Source: Sipunculus nudus (taxonomy: Eukaryota > Annelida > Sipuncula > Golfingiida > Sipunculidae). From it: 64,000 nt of DNA. The position numbers and the translations under genes are program-made. The notes below the pieces were generated by a model that was not told where the DNA came from, ran no database searches, and saw only the letters and a list, made by a program, of their open reading frames with translations. The stretch spans positions 74,744,624 to 74,808,623 of the forward strand of contig CM049308.1 of assembly GCA_026874595.1 (NCBI GenBank). The letters run 5' to 3'. Every line of letters starts with the position of its first letter. The first letter of the stretch is position 1. Positions 51,401 to 59,600 of this stretch are shown in pieces.

Positions 51401-54400
51401 GTGATTTTAGCCCGTGGCAGACAAACAGATGGACGCTGAGCAAAAATGGTTGCAGGTGACGCCACCTGTCATTTAATCAAGAGAGCTGTTGGGGATGTAT
51501 AAACCTGCAAAATTTTAGGCAGATATGTCAAACCACTGCCGAGATATGAGTGATTTTATCCCATGGCAGACAAACAGACAGGAGCTGTGCAAAAATGGCT
51601 GCAGGTGGCGCCACCAGTTTTGCGTATGATAAAGAGCTATGTGAGGTCTATACACATGCAAAATTTTGGCCCAATCGGTCAAACGGTTCCCGAGATATGA
51701 GTTTGGATGTCTGCAGCGTAAACGTGAATGTAGGTGGCGCCACCTGTCATCAAATCAGAAAAGCTATCCAGGATGTATACGCATGCCGAATTTCAGGTGA
51801 ATTAGTAAAGTCACTGCAGAGATATGAGTGATTTAAACCCAAGGCAGACGAACAGATGGACACTGTGCAAACATGGTTGCAGGTGGCGCCACCATTTTTT
51901 GTGTATGTTATAAAGCTCTCCAAGGGCTACATTTATGCAAAAAAATTTTCCTGATCGGTCAAACGGTTCCCGAGATATGAGCTAGGATGTCTGCAGCGTA
52001 AACGTGAATGTAGGTGGCGCCACCTGTCATAAAATCAGAAAAGCTATCCAGGATGTTTACGCATGCCGAATTTCAGGTTAATTAGTCAAGTCACTGCAGA
52101 GATATGAGTGATTTTAACCCAAGGCAGACGAACAGATGGACACTGTGCAAACATGGTTGCAGGTGGCACCACCATTTTTTGTCTATGTTATAAAGCTCTC
52201 CAAGGGCTACATTTGTGCAAAAAAATTTTCCTGATCGGTCAAACGGTTCCCGAGATATGTGGATTTATGTGTGGAAACAGACGCACAAACGGACGCAGAG
52301 CGCAGAGGAAAAGTCAAAGGTCAAAACAAAATCGGGGCGCAGCAGTTCACATGTGACCCGAACATAATCCCGGGTTTCGTAAAATTCCGCCCAGTGGTTA
52401 CGGAGGAGTTCTCCGGACACCTACGCAGCGGCGGCGTGCAGCTGAAAACATAGTATCCGCAAAACTCTGTTTTGGCGGATACAATTACTGCATAACACTT
52501 GGTGGGTTGGGTTTGCCGGGGGGGGGGGGGGGGGGGGGGGAGGGTGATTGGGGTGGTGATATGAGAATAACTGTACACCTGTCACAGCAGGGGATCTCCC
52601 CCAGTGACTGTAACAAATCAGAAACCCTGGCATGGCTGACTTCCAGTGACCTGGAGTGGGACCCTGCATCTGTACTCTGTAATCAAAGCAAATGACTACA
52701 ATAGAGCCTCAAGAAAAAAATCAATAACTTGCTTAATTTTCAAGCTTTTATTTTCAAATTTCAGATTTAAACAAATTAAATATTTATGTTTACATGCTTT
52801 GAAAATTAAATCAATGGTACTAACATGAAAAAAATGTGCCATGGTCAAAGTTGGGCAAAACTTAAGGTACTGATTTTATTTTTATGCTAATAAATTTACA
52901 AAATTCAGATCTAATTTTGTGTAAACAATTGAATCTTAATTAAACATTATTATATACTTGGGAAAATAGACTCTTAGTTTCAAAATTTTTCATGTTAAGT
53001 GAGTAAATATTTTTACTGATTTTTTACAAAGTCCATTATGTTCGGGCCCATAACTTAAAGAATTTATACTTAACAGACTTAATTTCTGGCATGTACATAG
53101 GAACTATATAGAGGAATATTTATGGTAAATATGAGGAAAAACAGATGAGTGGTTTTGATAGTCCTGAAGTGTGAAAATAGGTTTTTAATAAAAAAAATTG
53201 AGGTTTTTCCTTAATTTCTCAAAGAAACGAAGTAACAAAGACCCAGTTTTTGGCTTGGTAGGAGATCTTGGGGACATCTAACATTATGCTGAATTTTGGA
53301 TTCCTAGGTCTTACGGTTTCAAAACGTGCCACATCTAAGGACGGACGGACAGACGGATGGATGGACGATGGACCATGACTATAGCTCAGATGACTTATAG
53401 TCAGCTGAGCTAAAAACCTAATTAGAAAAGACATACAGGATCATAAGGAGAGATGGGTGGGGCCTTAAACACTGAAAACAGCTCAATTAGAAGAGATATT
53501 ATCCAGGATCACCAAGAGAAAAGAAAACAGCTCAATAAAAGGGAGACATTAATCACATTGTAAAGGGTCACCAGGCAAAATTGGTGGAGTCTTGAAGCAC
53601 AGTTTACAGCTCAGTTTGAAAAGATATTACACAGATATTCAGTGGGAACTGTTTGAATCATTAAACATACCTTACACTTCGAAGGTTGATCACTGAAATT
53701 TCATTAAATAAGCATTACTCATTTATTCAAAGAATGTCAACATACTTGCATCCTGATTCACTTTTCAAACTACAATGCGATTTTGGATCCCTTTCTAATG
53801 TTATATAATCATTAAAAAAATTACATTAAGTATAATTAAAATGAGCTCTGCCGTTCCACACAAGTGATGACATCACATTATAAATATTTCCCATTTAAAA
53901 CTGCTGACTTTAATCAAATGGCATTCCATAATAATTTCAATAGAAAATGCAGGATAGTAAATATTCAGTAAAACCCTGAAATTACGACCACCTATGGATT
54001 TGAAAAAAAGTGTTCACATTTTCAAGGTGGTCATCTAAGTGAGGTCTGATATAAAGAACAAAAGAGAAGTAGGACTGAAATGGTGGCCATTATTTTTAGG
54101 TGGATGCTAAACCGAGGTGGTTTTAAGGTGAGGTTTTACTGTATTTGACAAGTCAGGACTGATTAAACTTGCTGAAACAAATTGATCAACTAAGAACAAA
54201 GATGCATGGAGGCCTATTAATCTGTGACCTACTGTGACTGTGAGGCCAAAGTTTAAGCTTATCAATGATATACTTGTGACTTGTACATCGGAATGTGATT
54301 ACAAATCAGCTGTTGTACCAAAGGTTCACAGGAAAAGGATTACCTGAGACAAAGATAAGAAAATATACAAATCCAGTAAAGAATACCAAGTTCCATAATC

Positions 54401-54987
54401 TAGGATATAAATTTACACAGTATTGCAAGTGGAGATATTACTTACTTAGGAACTTACAAAAAACTTTAGTGGTGTCTGCTTCAACTACAAAAATGACCAA
54501 AAACTGTACTTCCCAAATGTTAAACAAACAAATTAAAACAATTCTTTCCTGGTTAGATAAAACTGTGATTCTGAGGGTTTCATTTTAAAAACAATTTCTC
54601 ATGCTTTTATGTATCTTACATTATACTGAATGTGAAATACTGTAAAATGAAGTCATAACCACATTCTTGTTTAAATTAAACTAGCAATGCTACCTTTACT
54701 GCACAGCCCAACATTTACAGTTTCACATTTATAAGCTTATCTAATAAACTCAAAACATCTTTTCTTTCTGGAAGTGTGTAACTAATTATCCTTGTTACCA
54801 TGGTACATCACATTTCAGATAATTTATAATGAATGGCAAATTGCTTTTTTCTATCCGTTGGTCCTTTTATAATCAATTGTAGATTTTTTTAATGTACTGT
54901 CAAGTGCACAGACTTTGACATAGAAATGATTATATAGTTGAATTTTACAACAAGTTTACAAGTCAAAAAATATAATGCTTATTTGTT

Positions 54988-55045
<58 letters not shown>

Positions 55046-56240
55046 GTGATTACAAAATGAAATTGAAAATATCATTAAAAATCAAATTAGTCTTTATTAA
55101 CTTTATTAATGAATCAGTTATTTGCTTTTCTTGAAGAATATTTTATCTGACACACGATAGAGAACATATAGTCTATGAAATTTTGATTTAAAGAAAAATA
55201 CTGTTCTACACGGATTTTTGTATTTCACATGGTTATTTAGTTTTCAATACATACAGAAAATTGCTTAAACACAATGCAGTGAATGCACTTTATGTCACTG
55301 CCAAAGAACACCCTTGTTAAAAAATGTATCTCAGATTCTCATTATACCAAACTCGTAAAAAAATTAAGATTCAAACAGCAGATTAAATATCTGGAAAAAT
55401 GCAAAAGAAACACAAAACTAGCCTGTCTGCACTGAAACAAAGTCCAACAGTGCTTGTGTGGGCAAGTACAGACTTAACCAGATGCCATCATGCCTGTACT
55501 GTCACTGCCAGTTTCAGTATTACTATTACTATAGTATTATAGTCCGTTTCATCCCCTCATGTCCACCTGTTTTTTGCTATGAAAATGTGTCGGAACTGAC
55601 AGCTGCTGATTGGATAATCTCATGTAAACACTCTAAAAATATAACCAACAAAAACAAAGATGGCTACTTATGGAGGGACACATCATATCTGCCAGATCAT
55701 GATAAAGAGACTAAAATGTTGTGAAACATAAACAGGGGATTTATGGTAAAATTCTAAACTGCCATATTAGGTTGTCACTTCCTTGTGTTGTCTACTTGGA
55801 AAATATTGAAAAATATAAACTTTTAAGTAAATCATCTACAAAAAACAGATGGACAGCAGATGGTGAAATGGACTATAGTACTATTACAGAATGTGGGCGG
55901 GGTCAAAATGTAGGCCCAGGTGCCAACTGTTATCAGGAAAAACTGATGCCTTTGCGCCTTTAATGAATTAATGTCTTAACGATTCTGCTCACTTGAGTTG
56001 ATCCTTAGGTGCGGCTTCCCCTGTCACTTTACCGTTGCTGGTGACTGGACCCTTCGCCGGCTTCGGGCCTCGGGATTGCCCAGGTTGGGCCGGCGTTGTG
56101 GCTGATTTGGGCCTATTTGAGGTTGTATTTTCTTCGCCTTCTGATCGGCTCTGTCGACTGGAAGTTCGAGATCGTAGAGAACTTCCAGGACTTTCGTCTG
56201 TAGATGATTTGGCCTTTTGGTTCTTCTTCTTTTTGGCCAT
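34677..56240 (-). CDS. ABHD12: ABHD12-type lysophospholipase (alpha/beta hydrolase), 11 coding exons
   Basis: Membrane-bound serine hydrolase; mammalian ABHD12 cleaves lysophosphatidylserine and monoacylglycerol on the ER luminal side. Minus-strand exons: 56240-55993, 50109-49979, 49440-49329, 48082-47966, 45424-45348, 40634-40505, 39614-39497, 39101-39019, 38575-38497, 37903-37776, 34761-34677. All borders are GT-AG, phases join without error, total 435 codons plus TAA (human is 398 aa). Features: Ser/Lys-rich N-terminus, one TM helix at about 88-112, sequon N144-C-T, oxyanion-hole HGNAG at 197-201, nucleophile elbow GHSLGSG with Ser268, Asp355 in HAKDDGMVP, His394 in GYGHKH. Ser-Asp and Ser-His spacings (87, 126) equal those of human ABHD12 (S246, D333, H372). 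Its TSS region faces GINS1. Confidence 0.97.
35600..35735. repeat. (TAATAG)n hexamer arrays, left end of hAT element
   Basis: Three blocks of the TAATAG hexamer, separated by short spacers that include ACTATTACAG. Confidence 0.9.
37518..37655. repeat. (TAATAG)n hexamer arrays, right end of hAT element
   Basis: Four blocks of the same hexamer in the same (not inverted) orientation as at the left end. Confidence 0.9.
37680..37742. repeat. 23-bp tandem repeat, 2.5 copies
   Basis: Unit TGAGTAACACTGGCTAAAGCCAA, starting within the right target duplication of the hAT element. Confidence 0.85.
37776..37903 (-). CDS. ABHD12: ABHD12 exon 10: catalytic histidine
   Basis: Encodes LYKAAKRSRNNHKD, then VTFVSFESVHGYGHKHIHKA with His394, then PELPKVLW. 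Lies 100 bp right of the hAT element's right end. Confidence 0.96.
38497..38575 (-). CDS. ABHD12: ABHD12 exon 9: catalytic aspartate
   Basis: Encodes DVTCPILIMHAKDDGMVPYD. Asp355 is the second D of KDD. Donor GTTAGA departs from consensus. Confidence 0.95.
39019..39101 (-). CDS. ABHD12: ABHD12 exon 8: cap region
   Basis: Encodes PFYYMPYFSWVFLEGIITNN and IYFDSEV, aligned to human IYRYFPGFDWFFLDPIT. Donor GTAGGT. Confidence 0.93.
39497..39614 (-). CDS. ABHD12: ABHD12 exon 7: LILEAPFNNM
   Basis: Encodes GTKTAKKLCERG...GLILEAPFNNMVDAA, aligned to human LILESPFTNIREEA. Ends phase 0 at gtaagc. Confidence 0.95.
40505..40634 (-). CDS. ABHD12: ABHD12 exon 6: nucleophile elbow
   Basis: Encodes GFGDSTGYPSEDG...VYLWGHSLGSG with the catalytic serine (residue 268). 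The first Gly is split across the intron. The insertion next to it, family E copy 2, begins 100 bp upstream of the acceptor. Confidence 0.97.
41730..41752. repeat. Poly-G tract, 23 bases
   Basis: Uninterrupted G-run within family E copy 2. Homopolymer length is likely unreliable in the assembly. Confidence 0.9.
42281..42404. repeat. (GA)n-rich tract
   Basis: Interrupted GA repeat with a pure run at the right end. Confidence 0.9.
45348..45424 (-). CDS. ABHD12: ABHD12 exon 5: GYHVISIDYRG
   Basis: Encodes KHRMMLYRVLAKSGYHVISI and DYRG, the helix and strand aligned to human [23 protein letters not shown]. Confidence 0.96.
46050..47335 (+). mobile_element. Family D hairpin-ended element
   Basis: Starts ACTAGACATT, then hairpin TGGCACC-gca-GGTGCCA (46064-46080), then AGTATCCCCAGACAA. 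It ends with GTATCCCC-tgactttgtctg-GGGGATAC (47305-47331) and AATTA. GTATCCCCAGACAA is the terminal inverted repeat. The interior is a 326-bp tandem repeat. It lies in ABHD12 intron 4 and encodes no protein. Confidence 0.65.
46140..47060. repeat. 326-bp tandem repeat, about three copies, with GGTGGCTCCACC/GGTGGCGCCACC
   Basis: The palindrome-like site starts at 46360, 46686 and 47013, giving 326 and 327 bp. The units share 'ggtcatgaccccaat', 'tgcataatat' and 'gctcacagtactgt'. Confidence 0.9.
47966..48082 (-). CDS. ABHD12: ABHD12 exon 4: oxyanion-hole exon
   Basis: Encodes HVLPTVF...GMPIILYLHGNAGTR. HGNAG is the lipase oxyanion-hole loop after strand beta 3. Confidence 0.96.
49329..49440 (-). 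CDS. ABHD12: ABHD12 exon 3: start of luminal domain
   Basis: Encodes WPPFLDLSNPKEIGMNCTRN and ends GAW, matching human VPYFIDLKKP...NHTCN...GVW. It carries the sequon N144-C-T. Confidence 0.95.
49979..50109 (-). CDS. ABHD12: ABHD12 exon 2: transmembrane anchor
   Basis: Encodes LLAIILKSLGWLLVFMFFLV and PLIVKLNPWI, the single membrane helix and the motif aligned to human IPFLIKLCPGI. Donor gtgagt, phase 1. Confidence 0.93.
51155..52486 (+). mobile_element. Family B hairpin-ended element, copy 2 (complete)
   Basis: Starts ACTAGAATACTG, then hairpin GTAGTCG-acaag-CGACTAC (51168-51186), then GTGTATCCGCC. It ends with the stem GTATCCGCAAAAC...GTTTTGGCGGATAC (52453-52482) and AATTA. The end sequences are inverted over about 20 bp (TGTATCCGCC-AAA-CAGAG). 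Confidence 0.7.
51453..52173. repeat. GGTGGCGCCACC dimeric tandem repeat, second array
   Basis: Palindrome or variant at 51456, 51604, 51733, 51882, 52013 and 52162; spacings alternate about 149 and 130 bp, as in the 22 kb array. Confidence 0.9.
52518..52540. repeat. Poly-G tract, 23 bases
   Basis: Uninterrupted G-run shortly after the nested family B element. Confidence 0.9.
53966..54141. mobile_element. pogo/Tc1-like MITE, 176 bp
   Basis: Inverted ends CAGTAAAACCCTGAAAT and, on the other strand, CAGTAAAACCTCACCTT. It is flanked by TATT on both sides (contains the TA target). GACCACCT near the left is mirrored by AGGTGGTTT near the right. No protein. Confidence 0.65.
54142..55992. other. 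ABHD12 intron 1, left part
   Basis: AT-rich, with a TA array at 54992-55042. No exon is recognised. Confidence 0.5.
54992..55042. repeat. (TA)n microsatellite
   Basis: Pure TA array of about 51 bp in ABHD12 intron 1. Confidence 0.97.
55993..56240 (-). CDS. ABHD12: ABHD12 exon 1: cytosolic N-terminus
   Basis: Starts ATGGCCAAAAAG; donor GTGAGC leaves phase 2. Encodes 82 residues of low complexity (MAKKKKNQKAKSSTDESPG...), rich in Lys, Ser and Pro. It does not align with the vertebrate N-terminus but plays the same role as the tail before the TM anchor. Confidence 0.88.
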
Positions 56241-56611
56241 AATTACTACTAAAGGCTTAACGACCCAACCCTCACAAGTCCAACCTAGGCAGAAAGCGAC
56301 CCCGTGATTTCTATTCTCCAGGCATAAGCGAAATACAACTGTGGAATAGGGGCTGACACCAATTATATCTTATGCTTGGAGAGAATTTTAAAGATGTCCG
56401 CATCTTGTTAAAAGGCTTTTTGTGATTGGTCTACCTTAGGCTCGGTCTGGCTCGGTTCCAGTGTGACCAATCATAGCTCGGTTAACAATTTAGAAGGGGA
56501 ATTCCCAGTTTTGGAGCCAAAGTTGACACATCTTGAACTGAGAAATCTGACATTCTTCATAATCGCTTCTCGTGGTGAAAACGGTGCTAGATATTTGAAC
56601 AGGTGTGCAGT
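56241..56611. promoter_or_regulatory. Putative bidirectional ABHD12-GINS1 promoter
   Basis: The 371 bp between the two start codons must hold both 5' UTRs and core promoters. TGATTGGTC (56423-56431) and GACCAATCA (56465-56473) form a perfect 9-bp inverted repeat made of two CCAAT boxes facing opposite ways, and a third CCAAT lies at 56359. No clear TATA box is present. NF-Y binding at such paired sites is typical of divergent housekeeping promoters. Confidence 0.7.
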
Positions 56612-56686
56612 ATGTTTGGAGAAAAGGCTTTTGAATTGATAAAAGAACTTCACAGGAGCAGGCATGGGTCACTCCCTCCCTTTAAC
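56612..56686 (+). CDS. GINS1: GINS1 exon 1
   Basis: ATG TTT GGA GAA AAG; encodes the N-terminal helix [20 protein letters not shown] and LPPFN. Donor gtaagt, phase 0. The start is chosen by match to MFCEKAMELIRELHR in human. Confidence 0.95.
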
Positions 56687-59600
56687 GTAAGTCCACACCA
56701 GCATCTTTGTTTAACCTGCAGTTATAATATTACTAATTTATAGCCAAGTCAACTTTTAGTTTTACCATACGGTCCATAGGCATAGTATCAGTATAGTGAC
56801 CTGGTGACTGACACTGAAGTGATACTGATTGTGATACTATAAAGCCTGTGATAGTGCTGATAGTGATACCATGCGATATTGTATTTAATATATAATGACC
56901 AATGATAATGTATTTAGCGTGATAATTTTTCATATTATAAATTATAATAATTTTATCAATTTTAATAAATAATCAGAAAAATGACAATAGTCTGTAAGTC
57001 AATATTTCTAAAATAAAAATAAAAATGTAATAATAAATTATAATTATAATTATTAAATCATTATTATTTTTTTTCATACTTCATATTTTTATGAAAGGTC
57101 TTGAACTGGTTATGTGTAAGTTTCAAGTTTACCCTTTTTTAAACTGTACTTTTGTAAAGAATAATAAATAAAAATATATAAATACAAATCATGAAACAAT
57201 GACATCCTCAAACCAAATTCATCCATGAAATAATAAAAGGTTAATTTCCTTGTTCACTTTGTGAACTTTTTAATCATTAACATGAATTTATTTTCTGAAT
57301 TTTACCAAACTGGGACTGAACATGAAGCCCAGATTATGACTAGGACAAATCCAAAAGAAATAAAAGAGAAAAAAATTTTTTCATTCATAAAAATTGAAAT
57401 TATGCTATTATTTAATTAAGTGTAAGTCATATTTCCAGTTATGGAACAATATGTAAAAAGATAGACAATATATCTGTTTATTTCAGTGTCTCAAATTTCA
57501 CAATTTTCACATGTCAAAGATGTTCAGTTCCAGTGCAGTTTTAATTTGTTAAACCATGAAAAAGTCAGTACATAAAACACAACCATGTAATAAGTAATGA
57601 TTTTTATTAGAAATCAGATCAGATAAAGTTATATGGATATTTTTATTTCAGGAGGACACCATGAGACAAGTACTTGAAGAAATGAGAAGTCTGTTTGAGC
57701 AGAACCAGAAAGATGTGTAAGTCGGGTTTAATCTTGGTGACCAGTATTTCATTTCTACACCTCCCTCATTTGTGAAAGAGATTGTGTTATGTCAATTCTA
57801 GTCCAGCCAAATTTTTTGCAATTTTATTTATTTTATAAAATTTATAAAAATACCCAATAGTGAGTCTTAATTTGTGGATTATTGAATCAGAAGCAATTTT
57901 TTTTAGTGATTTGTCCTGACAGATGATGTTCAGATGATTTGTTCTGAAAGATGAACCATTGATTTTTGCCTCATGTTTCATCAAATAATAGGTTTAAAAG
58001 AGTTATAGTTTTTGAAATAAATAGGAAATTGATGTTTAAAAAAATTCTTAAAATAAGGTATACCCTTAAATGACAAAAGTGTAAGAAAATATATAAAATA
58101 TATATTAGTACATTAAGATGTCTGAAGAGTGATAGTGTGCTTGCACCTTTATGAGCCATATTTAACATGTTATAATGATCATCTTAATAACATTGGTTCG
58201 CAACATTGCTTGATGATCTTAAATAGCCCAGGATCTCTTATTTGCTATTTGTAGAACAGCGACTGTTGCAGGAGAGCAGGGTCTATTTGCCAGTATCCAG
58301 ATGAGACATGCAGCCCTTGAAAGAAATCGCCGCTGCTTGATTGCTTACTTGTGAGTTAATTACTACAAACATGATCAAAAACAGTTAGGGAAATTATAAA
58401 ATTATTTTTTTATGGGAAGACATTGTATTTCTAATTTCTTTATCTCTATTTAATATAATAAATATCCAATGACCATTCTTAAATTTGATTTTTTTGTGCT
58501 CTGAATCAAGAAAGTTATTCCCTGCAGCTGCAATCCCTGTTTTGAAGAGGAATAATGTTTTATTTGAGGAAATGCTATTGTATGCTGTTAGGAACTTAAA
58601 AATATTATTTATCTTTTTTTTTTTATAAACAAAGGTGCACTTTTTGATGATTGTTTACATTGAAATTTTGATTAATGTTGTTTGGAGACATTTTCATGTT
58701 GTTTAATTTTTTCAGAAGATATAAATTGAGAAGACAGTTTTATATTTTTTTTAAAGATATGACACTCTTAGGCGTCCTTTCCATACATGTGTGATTTGTA
58801 TGGACAAATGTGGTCCCCACATGCAAAGGGAACCTTTTCATATGTGTAGGTCCCATTTATTGTGCATGCACTAATAATCTAATATCTTTAAGTTTACTGT
58901 AAAATTTTAATCTAATATTCAGTTTAAACTTTTATACTAGTGAGGCAAGGCTTGAGGCGGGTATCTCACCTGCAAGGCTTAGAGGGAGGCTATCTCCTGC
59001 CACAAGTTACCTGCAGTTGGCTCCCAGACCATATCTCAATGAAAACTCATTGTTTATTCTTTTATTCAGCCTTAAAGCACTGTCAGCTCTTTTATATTTT
59101 CCTAAGACTAGGGCATATACCAGCATCTTATATACTGCAGGTGGCATCTACAAGCAGGCCCCTTCAGAAATTGAACACTGCTGGGTCGACATATTGGACC
59201 CGGGCGGGGGTCCGCACGTATGGACGGGGGCCAAAGATAATATGCTTTTTTTATTTAACCTGTGTGGGACCTGTGCAGGAGCCTGCATGTATGGAAAGGT
59301 GCCCTTATTGTAAAATTCAGAGTGAAGGTATATATGATACATGAATTTGGAGGAGGTAGACTCAAGACAAAGACATAGTGTTTTAAGAAATTGTCCATCT
59401 CCTCTTTCCACAGGTACAACAGACTGCAGACAATTTGTCAGATGCGCTGGGAGTTTGGAAGTGTCTTACCATCTGACATCAAATACAACATGTGTGAACA
59501 AGAGGTCTGTGAGCCTTTATATTTCAGTATTTAAACAGCCTAAAATAGATCCCAATGTGGTGAAAGTTCCTTGTTGATGAAAAACTGGAATCAGATTTAC

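Larger units (their letters stand above)
50189..53416 (+). mobile_element. Family E hairpin-ended element, copy 3, with nested family B element
   Basis: Starts ACAAGGGACCCATGGGTCAC followed by TGTGCTCAGCTGA. Ends with AGCTCAGATGACT-tat-AGTCAGCTGAGCT (53383-53411) and A5. The same interior blocks as copy 2 flank an inserted family B element (51155-52486). Lies in ABHD12 intron 1, 80 bp from exon 2. Confidence 0.65.

Noticed and set aside
58940-59344. 134-codon frame in GINS1 intron 3
   Set aside because: Lies almost entirely inside the Harbinger-like MITE and ends beyond it without a splice context.
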